Shown: piece after piece, positions 1-9,062 of the stretch
Layout: each line of letters starts with the position of its first letter
Position numbering within the stretch: the stretch's first letter is position 1
NCBI GenBank assembly: GCA_039931775.1
Contig: JBDTRG010000129.1
Span: forward strand, 1 to 64,000
DNA from: CAIWHR01 sp039931775
Lineage (GTDB): Bacteria; Pseudomonadota; Gammaproteobacteria; Burkholderiales; Casimicrobiaceae
Reading direction: 5' to 3'
Length of the DNA: 64,000 nucleotides
The notes under the pieces: generated by a model
Told to the model about the DNA's origin: nothing
Seen by the model: the letters and a program-made list of their open reading frames with translations, nothing else
Database searches by the model: none
Made by a program: the position numbers and the translations under genes

Positions 1-74
1 ACGGGCAGGACCGCTACCGGATGTCGCCGCGGATCGCGCGACGGGCGGCCACCGGGGGAACGCTCCGTGGGTGA
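1..74 (+). CDS. C-terminal tail of an upstream gene, probably paa operon (partial)
   Basis: An open frame enters from the left edge and stops at the TGA at 72-74, giving about 23 residues that include DRYRMSPRIARRAA. The stop overlaps the GTG start of the thioesterase gene, as expected inside an operon. The tail resembles the C-terminal ends of 3-hydroxyacyl-CoA dehydrogenases of the PaaH type (D-R-Y-R-x-S-P). The piece is too short to be certain, so the link to the phenylacetate pathway rests mainly on the two genes that follow. Confidence 0.4.
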   Translation, partial: GQDRYRMSPRIARRAATGGTLRG

Positions 75-522
75 GCATCACCCCGCGATGCCCACCGCCG
101 ACGCGCAGGCGCTTGCCGAGCGTGTCGCGCAGTCGATGTACTCGCGCGACACGGCGACCCAGGCACTCGGCATCCGCGTCGTGCGTGTGGGACCGGGCAC
201 CGCGGAGCTCGCCATGGCGGTACGCGCGGATATGCTGAACGGCCACGAGATCTGCCACGGCGGATTCATTTTCACGCTTGCCGACAGCGCGTTCGCGTAT
301 GCGTGCAACAGCTACAATCTCAATACCGTCGCGTCCGGCGCGGCGATTGAATTCACCGCTCCTGCGCGCGCAGGCGACGTGCTGACCGCGCGGGCGCACG
401 AGCGCCAGCAAGCGGGACGCACGGGCGTCTACGACGTCGAGGTCGCGAACGGGCGCGGCGAGACGGTCGCGCTGTTCCGCGGCAAGAGCTACCGGATCAA
501 GGGTCATTTGATCACCGAGTAG
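67..522 (+). CDS. paaI: Hydroxyphenylacetyl-CoA thioesterase PaaI (hotdog fold)
   Basis: A 151-residue hotdog-fold thioesterase. The helix region reads NGHEICHGGFIFTLADSAFA, which is the PaaI signature: an Asn-Gly-x3-CHGG turn followed by the long hotdog helix with a catalytic Asp (ADSAF). PaaI hydrolyses hydroxylated phenylacetyl-CoA derivatives to free CoA trapped by dead-end intermediates of the aerobic hybrid phenylacetate pathway; it is cytosolic and tetrameric in characterised members. Start is GTG at 67, overlapping the previous stop. paaK follows after 11 bp, so the two are surely co-transcribed. Length is normal for the family. Confidence 0.9.
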   Translation: MGEHHPAMPTADAQALAERVAQSMYSRDTATQALGIRVVRVGPGTAELAMAVRADMLNGHEICHGGFIFTLADSAFAYACNSYNLNTVASGAAIEFTAPARAGDVLTARAHERQQAGRTGVYDVEVANGRGETVALFRGKSYRIKGHLITE

Positions 523-533
523 GAGTCCGTGAC

Positions 534-1841
<1,308 letters not shown>

Positions 1842-1947
1842 TTCGCATCGTTGTAGCGTACGTCGCGCGGCCGCTTGCGCGCCCCGTCGATCGATGTTCT
1901 ACTATGACGGCGTCATAAGTGCCGGGCGCGCGCGGCGAAAGGTCGAT

Positions 1948-4200
1948 ATGCGGTGGAGTCGATGGGTGGTAGCGGTGTTGCTTGCGGTGGTCGCGACGGC
2001 CGCTATCGCCGTGGCGCCCGTCCTCTCATCGATCGCATCGCGCAAGGTCCACGGCACGCCCCCCGGCGCCGTGACGTTCGACCTGCCGCTGTCCGCGGTG
2101 CTGACCACTCCCACCGTCGAGCCGCGCAACGGACCGAATCAGACGATCGTCTTCAAGTTCGACCGCACGATTGTCGCCGGCTCGGCGACCGTGATCGAAG
2201 GCGTCGCGACCAAGGGAACCGTTCAGTTCAGCGGAACCGAAATGATCGTCAACCTGACCGGCGTGACGAACCAGCAATACGTGACGGTCTCGGTGAGCGG
2301 CGTCAACGGCTCCGACGGTTCGACCGCCGGCACGGGCGCCGCACGCGTGGGGTACCTCGCCGGTGACGTGAATCAGAGCGGGGTCGTGACGCTGGCGGAC
2401 TTGGGCCTCACCAACGCGCAGGTCGCCCAGCTCGTCACGTCGGCGAATTTCCTGAAAGACGTCAACGCGAGCGGAACCCTGTCGCTGGCGGACAAGGGGA
2501 TCGTCAACACGACCCTCGCCAAGGCCATCACGCCGCCGGTGCCGAGCAATGCGCGCAAGGATGCGGCCCGATTCCTGCGCCAGGCGAGCTTTGGCGCGAA
2601 CCGATCGCAGATCGACGCGCTCGTCGTGCAGGGCTACCCAGCCTGGCTCGCGCAGCAGTTCGCGTTGGCCCCGGTCTCGCATCTCGCCACGGTACAGGCC
2701 GACACCAACCTCGTCGACTCGCCGTGGGCCGTGACGATGCCCAGCATCTGGAAGCAGTACTTCGAAGGCACCGACCAGCTGCGCCAGCGCGTCGGTTTCG
2801 CGCTGTCGCAGATCTTCGTCGTTTCGCTCAACAACAATACCGTCGGCGATGCGCCTTGCGGCCCGGCGAACTACCTCGACATCCTCAATCGCAACGCGTT
2901 CGGCAATGCGCGAACGCTGCTGAAGGACATCACGCTGAACCCGGTGATGGGTGAATACCTCAGCATGAAGGAGAGTGCCAAATCCGATCCGGTGCTGCAG
3001 ACGCAGCCCGATGAGAATTATGCGCGCGAGGTGCTGCAGCTTTTCTCCATCGGCACGGTCATGCTGAACCTCGACGGCAGCGTGAAGCTCGACATCGGCG
3101 GCAAACCGATCCCGACCTACGACGAAGACACGGTCAAGGGATTCGCGAAGGCGCTGTCCGGCTGGACGTATGCGGGGCAAGACCAGACCAAGTCCTGGCG
3201 CTGGCTCTACCCGGACATCTGGGACGCGGACCCGGTCATCCGTACGCAGAAGGCCTGCGCGGCATGGGTTGCGCCGATGCAGCCTTGGACCGCGAATTAT
3301 CGGTCGGCCGACGATACGCGCACGATCACCGGGCCCGCGCACGACACGGGGACGAAGCAGCTCCTTGTCTACACGGGCGCGCCGTTCAGCACGCTGCCTG
3401 CCAGTCAGACGGCGCAGGTCGATCTCGACAACGTCATCGACAACGTCTTCAACCATCCGAACCTCGGTCCGTTCCTGTCGAAACAGCTGATCCAGCGCCT
3501 CGTCACCTCCAACCCCAGTCCGGCCTACGTCGCACGCGTCGCCACCGTGTTCAACAACAACGGCGTTGGCGTTCGCGGCGATCTGCAGGCGGTCGTGAAG
3601 ACGATTCTGCTGGATGCGGAGGCGCGCGATCTGGCGGTTGCGGCGCTTCCGACTTACGGCAAGCTCACCGAACCGGTGGTCCGCTTCGTGCAACTGCATC
3701 GCGCGTTCGATGCGCATCGCGCGGATGGGTATTACGACCTCTGGGATTTCAGCGCACCCACCGCGCTCAACCAGAATCCGCTGCGCGCGCCGTCGGTGTT
3801 CAATTTCTATCATCCGGAGTTCACGCCGGCAGGTCCGCTGGCCGAGACGGATCTGGTCGGGCCGGAATTCGAGATCACCAACGCGTCGTCGGTGGCCGGA
3901 TTCGCCGACTTTTCCAAGTGGGCGATCATCGGCGGCTTCGATCATGGCAGCAGCGATCTGGGCAACCGGATGCTTCCGGACTACTCGTACTACCTGAGCC
4001 TCACCAATTCGCCGCTGCAATTGCTGGACGAGCTCGACGTCGTCCTGTGCGGCGCCGGCATGAATCCGGACTTCAAGGTGCAGGTGGCCGAGTCGGTGGC
4101 GAAGGTCACCGGAGGCACGGCGTCGGCACTCGCGCTCGAACGCCTCAACATGGCGCTGTGGCTCATCATCAACTCGCCCGATTATTCGGTTCAGAAATAG
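1948..4200 (+). CDS. Secreted DUF1800 protein with dockerin-like repeats
   Basis: Start is placed at ATG 1948 (GAAAGG at 1937-1942) rather than the in-frame ATG at 1894, because the protein then opens with a clear signal peptide (MRWSRWVVAVLLAVVATA). The 750-residue product has an Ig-like/adhesion-type beta region (about 55-135) and then two EF-hand-like dockerin repeats, GDVNQSGVVTLADLG (139-153) and KDVNASGTLSLADKG (170-184). A long DUF1800 domain begins near residue 204 (RKDAARFLRQASFGAN). DUF1800 proteins have no established biochemical role; they are exported and nearly always paired with a DUF1501 gene, as here (9 bp downstream). Dockerin repeats bind calcium and cohesins in cellulosomal proteins, so a role in surface attachment is possible but unproven. 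No cohesin gene is visible nearby. Confidence 0.85.
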   Translation: MRWSRWVVAVLLAVVATAAIAVAPVLSSIASRKVHGTPPGAVTFDLPLSAVLTTPTVEPRNGPNQTIVFKFDRTIVAGSATVIEGVATKGTVQFSGTEMIVNLTGVTNQQYVTVSVSGVNGSDGSTAGTGAARVGYLAGDVNQSGVVTLADLGLTNAQVAQLVTSANFLKDVNASGTLSLADKGIVNTTLAKAITPPVPSNARKDAARFLRQASFGANRSQIDALVVQGYPAWLAQQFALAPVSHLATVQADTNLVDSPWAVTMPSIWKQYFEGTDQLRQRVGFALSQIFVVSLNNNTVGDAPCGPANYLDILNRNAFGNARTLLKDITLNPVMGEYLSMKESAKSDPVLQTQPDENYAREVLQLFSIGTVMLNLDGSVKLDIGGKPIPTYDEDTVKGFAKALSGWTYAGQDQTKSWRWLYPDIWDADPVIRTQKACAAWVAPMQPWTANYRSADDTRTITGPAHDTGTKQLLVYTGAPFSTLPASQTAQVDLDNVIDNVFNHPNLGPFLSKQLIQRLVTSNPSPAYVARVATVFNNNGVGVRGDLQAVVKTILLDAEARDLAVAALPTYGKLTEPVVRFVQLHRAFDAHRADGYYDLWDFSAPTALNQNPLRAPSVFNFYHPEFTPAGPLAETDLVGPEFEITNASSVAGFADFSKWAIIGGFDHGSSDLGNRMLPDYSYYLSLTNSPLQLLDELDVVLCGAGMNPDFKVQVAESVAKVTGGTASALALERLNMALWLIINSPDYSVQK

Positions 4201-4209
4201 GGAGTCCCG

Positions 4210-5682
4210 ATGCGCCACTTCGATCTCAAGAAAATGCAGCGACGGGACTTCCTGAAGCTCCTCGCCACGATCGGGGCGACGCCGATGATGGGTGCGTTGA
4301 GCGAGCTCGCGTATGGCGCCGGGCCGTTCAACGACTATCGGGCGATGGTGTGCATCTTCCTGTTCGGCGGCAACGATTCGCACAACATGATCGTTCCGCT
4401 CGACGCGCGCTATGCGGGGTACGCGGCGAACCGCGGACCTTTGGCGATTCCGCTGGCGAGCCTTCAGGCCAATGCGGTCACGGACCCGGTGCAGGGCAGC
4501 TTCGGCTTCCACCCGCGCATGCCGCTGTTGAGCGGCCTTTTCACGGCCGGCAAGCTCGCCGCGATGTCCAACGTCGGCGTCCTCGTGAAGCCGACCACGA
4601 AGCTCGACTACCAGAACAAGACGCAGCTGCCGCCGCAGCTCTTCTCGCATTCCGACATGCAGAGCCACTGGCAGACCGCCGACCCGCAGTCGCCGATCCT
4701 CGACGGCTGGGGCGGGCGTCTCGCCGACGCGATCGAATCCGCGAACACCGGCGAGTTGTCGGTCGCCATCTCCACGGCGAGCGCCGGGGTCTTCCTGAAG
4801 GGCGAGTCCGCGGTCGCCCACCAGATCGGCAGCTACCAGACCAATCCGAAGACGACGATCGTGCAGCGGATCCGCGCCTGGCGGGACTGGGATACGACCA
4901 AGGCCAATCCGCAGGCCGTCTACATGAACGGCATCATCCAGGCGCGCGCGAACAAGCTGGAGGACCAGTTCGGCGATGTCGCGACGCGCTCGGTCCAGTT
5001 GAACGATGCAATCCTCAATGCGCTCTACACGGGGCCGGACGGCAGCGGCAACTACACGCAGGTCAATTTGATCAACACCCCGTTCCCGACGGGGAATCCG
5101 CTCGCCAACCAGCTGCGCTCGGTCGCGATGATGATCGCGGCGCGCCAGTCGCTCGGCGTCAAGCGCCAGATCTTCTTCGTATCGGTGGGCGGCAGCTTCG
5201 ACACGCACAGCGACCAGTTCGACGCGAGCGGCAGCACGCTGAAGCCCGCGGCCGGCGATCCACTGATCCTGTTCGGCAAGCACGCGGACCTTCTCGGCCA
5301 GGTCGACGCCGGCATGAAGGCGTTCTACGACGCGACCGTCGAGTTGGGCGTGGCAAACAGCGTGACGACGTTCACCGCGTCGGACTTCGGCCGAACGCTG
5401 ACGTCGAACGGCAAGGGATCGGATCACGGCTGGGGCGGGCACCATCTGGTCATGGGGGGCTCCGTGCTTGGCGGGAAAATCTACGGCACGTTCCACAACA
5501 TGCAGGTAGGCGCGGGCAACCCGGTCGACGCCGGCCAGGGTCGCCTCATTCCCGATCAGTCGGTCGACCAGTACGCGGCGACGCTGTCGAAATGGATGGG
5601 AGCGAGCCCGTCCGACTTGACCACCGTCCTGCCGAACCTCGCGAACTTCGGCAGCGCGACCGATCTCGGATTCATGGGTTGA
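4210..5682 (+). CDS. DUF1501 protein with twin-arginine signal
   Basis: 490 residues. The N-terminus holds the Tat motif QRRDFLKLLATIGATPMMG (RR at residues 11-12), so it is probably exported folded. The body is of the DUF1501 family, which is distantly related to the alkaline phosphatase/sulfatase superfamily. Recognisable blocks are FLFGGNDSHNMIVPLD near the N-terminus, GGSFDTHSDQ in the middle, and ASDFGRTLTSNGKGSDHGWG followed by GGHH near the C-terminus. These His/Asp-rich blocks look like metal ligands of the superfamily. It follows the DUF1800 gene by 9 bp with GGGAGT before the ATG, so the two form an operon. The pair's substrate is unknown. Confidence 0.85.
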   Translation: MRHFDLKKMQRRDFLKLLATIGATPMMGALSELAYGAGPFNDYRAMVCIFLFGGNDSHNMIVPLDARYAGYAANRGPLAIPLASLQANAVTDPVQGSFGFHPRMPLLSGLFTAGKLAAMSNVGVLVKPTTKLDYQNKTQLPPQLFSHSDMQSHWQTADPQSPILDGWGGRLADAIESANTGELSVAISTASAGVFLKGESAVAHQIGSYQTNPKTTIVQRIRAWRDWDTTKANPQAVYMNGIIQARANKLEDQFGDVATRSVQLNDAILNALYTGPDGSGNYTQVNLINTPFPTGNPLANQLRSVAMMIAARQSLGVKRQIFFVSVGGSFDTHSDQFDASGSTLKPAAGDPLILFGKHADLLGQVDAGMKAFYDATVELGVANSVTTFTASDFGRTLTSNGKGSDHGWGGHHLVMGGSVLGGKIYGTFHNMQVGAGNPVDAGQGRLIPDQSVDQYAATLSKWMGASPSDLTTVLPNLANFGSATDLGFMG

Positions 5683-5701
5683 ACCCGCGGTTGAAGACGC
5701 G

Positions 5702-5722
5702 CGAACGCTTCAGGCGCGTTCG
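5702..5722. terminator. Possible bidirectional terminator hairpin between convergent genes
   Basis: CGAACGC at 5702-5708 pairs perfectly with GCGTTCG at 5716-5722 around a 7-nt loop. It lies exactly between the DUF1501 stop and the facing phosphatase stop, whose last codons it overlaps. No T-run follows on either strand, so termination activity is a guess from position and stem only. Confidence 0.35.
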
Positions 5723-7296
5723 ATGACGGGCCGCCCGGCCTCGACTGAAAACTTCGCGAGCGTCTCGATCGTGGTATCGCGGCGCGTCACGTCGTCGACG
5801 ACGCGCAGCGACGCGGTCAGCTTCTGTTCCGACACGTCGACGACGCCATAACCCCGGCGCTCGCTGTCGGCGAAGATAAAATGCGGATTCTCCGCGAGCC
5901 GGGCGGGGAGTTGGGCGTTACCTTCGGATCGTGCACTGATACTGGTCCCGCAGAACTCCACGCCGACGGGCGCGCTCGCCGGATCGGCGTAGTCGGCCTT
6001 GACGTGGCCAACCCAGTTTTCGTGCACGTCGCCGCCCAGAAGCACCGGGTTGGCCAGCTCGTGCTTGCGCATCGACGTGATCATTCGTCCGCGCGCGGCC
6101 GGGTAGCCGTCCCAGCCATCGTTCCAAAGCGTTTGGCCGGGACCGGACTTGAAGTCGCGCTGACCAAAAACGGTTTGCAGCCCCAGCACGTTCCAGCCCT
6201 TCCCGGCCTGGGCGAATGCCGCGTCGAGCCACCGCTCCTGGGCGGCCCCGAGCAAGGTGCGATCGGGGTTGAGCCAGTCGGCGCAGGTGGCCGGGTTGAC
6301 CGTGCTCGATCCGGCTTTGCCGCCGCGCGTGCAGACTTGCGGATCCCGGTATTGCCGGTCGTCGACGAGGTAAAAGGTGGCGAGTTGCCCGAAACGCACC
6401 TCCGAGTAGATGCGCATCTCGGCCCCCGTCGCGAGTCCATCGAGCGCGCGCGTCAGGACGGATGCGCGTAACGGCATGTGCTCGTAGTACGCCTGGTAGG
6501 CGGCCGCACGCCGTGCGGCGAAGTCGGCGACCGGGGACCCGCTGTCGCCTTCCTTCATGCCTGCATAGTCGTTTTGGACTTCGTGGTCGTCCCAGACCAT
6601 CAACCATGGACATGCGGCATGCATCGCCTGCAGGTCGACGTCGGATTTCATGAGCGCATAGCGCTGCCGATAATCACCGAGCGTCAACACCCAGCCGCCA
6701 CTCGGCTTACGCACTGCCTTGGAGGCGTTCGGATACTCGTAGATGTAGTCGCCCAGAAACAGGACGACGTCGGGGTCCTCCTTCCGCATGTGCCGATACG
6801 CGCTGAAGTAGCCGTGCTCCCAGCGCTGGCACGACGCGTACGCCGCGCGCATTCGGGAGGGCTTGGCGTCGGGCGCCGGAAACGTTCGCGTACGGCCGGG
6901 CGCGCTGGCTGCATCGCCGGCCAGAAAGCGATAGTGATACCACCGGTCGGAATCCAGTCCGGCGACGTCGACATGGACCGAGTGCGCCAACTCGGGCGTC
7001 GCGCTAGCCTGGCCACTGCGCACCAACGCCTTGAAGTTTTCGTCGTGCGCGAGTTCCCAGCGGACCGTTATGGGTTCGCGTCCCAGGTCCGAGCCGAAGA
7101 GACCTTCCGAAACGAGTCGCGTCCAAAGCACGACCGAGTCGTGCGTCGGCGACCCGCTCGCGACGCCGAGCGCAAAGGGGTTGGTCGTGAATCGCGGCTG
7201 GCCCCGGGCGCTTCCGGGTACCCAGCAACCGGCAGCAGAAGCCAGCGCGAGCTCGAGGATGCGCCTCCGATCGAACGAACGGGGGAGGTCGGTCAC
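5710..7296 (-). CDS. phoD: PhoD-type alkaline phosphatase/phosphodiesterase, Tat-exported
   Basis: I place the start at the GTG at 7294-7296, giving 528 residues; the frame is open further upstream but would run into the preceding carboxypeptidase gene. The N-terminus reads MTDLPRSFDRRRILELALAS, a twin-arginine type signal followed by a small-residue stretch. PhoD-like metallophosphatase motifs are all present: FLGDYIYEYP, WDDHEVQNDYAG and GGDVHENWVGHV, which carry the Asp/His/Asn metal ligands, plus an N-terminal PhoD beta domain (FALGVASGSPTHDSVVLWTRL-like). PhoD enzymes release phosphate from mono- and diesters in the periplasm using Fe/Ca. The gene follows the carboxypeptidase by 13 bp. 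No Pho box was seen. Confidence 0.9.
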   Translation of the reverse strand: MTDLPRSFDRRRILELALASAAGCWVPGSARGQPRFTTNPFALGVASGSPTHDSVVLWTRLVSEGLFGSDLGREPITVRWELAHDENFKALVRSGQASATPELAHSVHVDVAGLDSDRWYHYRFLAGDAASAPGRTRTFPAPDAKPSRMRAAYASCQRWEHGYFSAYRHMRKEDPDVVLFLGDYIYEYPNASKAVRKPSGGWVLTLGDYRQRYALMKSDVDLQAMHAACPWLMVWDDHEVQNDYAGMKEGDSGSPVADFAARRAAAYQAYYEHMPLRASVLTRALDGLATGAEMRIYSEVRFGQLATFYLVDDRQYRDPQVCTRGGKAGSSTVNPATCADWLNPDRTLLGAAQERWLDAAFAQAGKGWNVLGLQTVFGQRDFKSGPGQTLWNDGWDGYPAARGRMITSMRKHELANPVLLGGDVHENWVGHVKADYADPASAPVGVEFCGTSISARSEGNAQLPARLAENPHFIFADSERRGYGVVDVSEQKLTASLRVVDDVTRRDTTIETLAKFSVEAGRPVIERA

Positions 7297-7309
7297 GTTC
7301 AATCGGCGA

Positions 7310-8821
7310 TCATATTCCGTAGAGCGCGCCGTATTTCCTGTTGAGATAGCCGAGATAGGGTGCGATCGACAGCGGCTCGCCGGTCGCGCGCTGCACGATC
7401 TCGGGGGCCGTGAACTTGCGGCCATGGCGATAGATCCGGTCGGTGAGCCAACCGCGAAGCGGGGCGAACTCGGCCCCGCCAACCTGTCGGTCGAGATCGG
7501 GCAGATCGCGACGCGCCGCCGCGAAGAACTGCGCGCTCATGATGTTGCCGAGCGTGTAGCTCTGAAACGCGCCACCGACCACGCCGCCGTACCAATGCAC
7601 GTCCTGCAATGCGCCGTCGCGATCGTCCGGTGACGTGACGCCGAGATCCTCGGTGACGCGCGTGCGCCACGCGTCGGGAAGGTCGGCGACCTTGAGCGTT
7701 CCTTCCAGCATCGCGAGTTCCAGGTCGAAGCGCAGCATCACGTGCAGGTTGTAGGTGACCTCATCGGCGTCCGTGCGGACGAGCGAGGGGATCACCTTGT
7801 TGATCGCGCGATAGAACGCGTCGACGTCCACGCCCTTGAGTGCCTTCGGAAACGCCGACTGCAATGTCGGGTACCAGTGCTCCCAGAACGGGCGGCTGCG
7901 ACCAACGAGGTTTTCCCACAGCCGCGACTGACTCTCGTGGACACCCGAGGTGGTGCCGCCGAAGAGCGGCGTACCGTCGAGCCCGTCGTCGACCCCCTGC
8001 TCGTACATCGCGTGACCCGCTTCGTGCAGCGTGGAGAAGATGCCGTCGGACAGGTCGTCGTTGCGGAAGCGGGTGGTGATGCGCACGTCGCCGAGGCCCA
8101 GCTTGATCATGAACGGGTGCGCGGTCTTGTCCTGACGACCGCGGGTGAAGTCGTAGCCGAACGACTTGATGACCTTTTCACCGAACGCGCGCTGCGCCTC
8201 TTCCGGGAAGTCACCGGACAAGCAACTGTCGTCCAGCTCCGGGCGCGCGTGGATCGCCTCGATCAGCGGTTTGAGTCCGGCGCGCAACTCGGTGAAGAGT
8301 GTGCGCACGGCCGCGACCGTCATGCCGTCCTCGGCGTGGTCGATCAGCGCGTCGTACGGGTGCGCGTACCCCGGGAAGTAACCGGCGAGCTCGCGCGAGA
8401 GCTCCACCGTGGTTTCGAGCAGCGGCCGCACCGCCGCGAAGTCGTTGGCCGGTCGCGCGCGTTCCCATGTGTGGTACGACGTGGCGATGTGTTCCGAAAG
8501 GCGCTGGACGAACTTGTTGGGCACCTGTGTTGCGCGGTCGTAATCGCGCCGTGTGACGCGAATCAGCGCAGCCGCGTCGGAGTCGGCGCCCTGCGCCTCG
8601 GCCCACGGCGACAGCGCATCGAGCAGGCGGCCGATTTCCGGATCGATCATCCGTTCGTGCGCAAGGCCGCTCAGCAAGGCGAGCTGGCGGCCGCGCGAGG
8701 CGGCGCCGCCGGGCGGCATGTACGTCGCCTGGTCCCAATGCAGCACGGCCCCCGCTCCGTTCAGGTCGTTGATGGCTTGCAATCGGCGCTTTAGGTCGGC
8801 GAGGTCGGCAACAGGGTTCAT
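7310..8821 (-). CDS. M32 family metallocarboxypeptidase (carboxypeptidase Taq type)
   Basis: 503 residues from ATG 8821, chosen because AAGG stands about 10 bp upstream and the family start (leading to GAGAVLHWDQATYMPPGG) lies there; the frame stays open far upstream but becomes non-coding and crosses a repeat. The zinc motif HEAGH is at residues 266-270 (IFSTLHEAGHAMYEQG), followed by the HESQSRLWEN block and the family's C-terminal region. M32 enzymes are cytosolic Zn/Co carboxypeptidases of about 500 residues that trim C-terminal residues broadly except after Pro. It probably serves peptide turnover. The phosphatase gene follows on the same strand. Confidence 0.93.
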   Translation of the reverse strand: MNPVADLADLKRRLQAINDLNGAGAVLHWDQATYMPPGGAASRGRQLALLSGLAHERMIDPEIGRLLDALSPWAEAQGADSDAAALIRVTRRDYDRATQVPNKFVQRLSEHIATSYHTWERARPANDFAAVRPLLETTVELSRELAGYFPGYAHPYDALIDHAEDGMTVAAVRTLFTELRAGLKPLIEAIHARPELDDSCLSGDFPEEAQRAFGEKVIKSFGYDFTRGRQDKTAHPFMIKLGLGDVRITTRFRNDDLSDGIFSTLHEAGHAMYEQGVDDGLDGTPLFGGTTSGVHESQSRLWENLVGRSRPFWEHWYPTLQSAFPKALKGVDVDAFYRAINKVIPSLVRTDADEVTYNLHVMLRFDLELAMLEGTLKVADLPDAWRTRVTEDLGVTSPDDRDGALQDVHWYGGVVGGAFQSYTLGNIMSAQFFAAARRDLPDLDRQVGGAEFAPLRGWLTDRIYRHGRKFTAPEIVQRATGEPLSIAPYLGYLNRKYGALYGI

Positions 8822-8970
8822 CAAGTGAGAGCCTTCGTTCGTTGAGCGGGGGAGGGCGCGGCAATTCCATCGCGCGTACGCGCGGGTGGCAACGGGTACG
8901 CCGAGCGTTGGATGCGCCCGCGATTCTATCGGGTATTGCGCAATTGTGTGACACCCCGGTTCTGGAATCC

Positions 8971-9043
8971 GTCGTTCCCGCGCACGCGGGAACCCAGCGA
9001 CTCTCGACGAACGACTCTGGGTCCCCGCCTGCGCGGGGACGAC
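8971..9043. repeat. GC-rich palindromic repeat (PAHAGTQ-type), copy 1
   Basis: A 73-bp element made of two nested palindromes: TTCCCGCGCACGCGGGAA near the left end and GTCCCCGCCTGCGCGGGGAC at the right, with CCCAG and CTGGG inverted between them and GTCG/CGAC at the tips. It lies between the carboxypeptidase start and the cyclase stop. Elements of this design are scattered through many proteobacterial genomes and read as P-A-H/Q-A-G-T-Q when translated. A second, decayed copy is at 27979-28047. The strong hairpins could act as transcription terminators or mRNA stabilisers. Confidence 0.8.
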
Positions 9044-9062
9044 GACAGGGAGCCGGCCCTGG

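Noticed and set aside
2026..5496. Long antisense reading frame of over 1100 codons opposite the DUF1800/DUF1501 genes
   Set aside because: High-GC DNA gives long open frames opposite real genes; this one is Arg-rich, has no domain and spans two well-supported genes.
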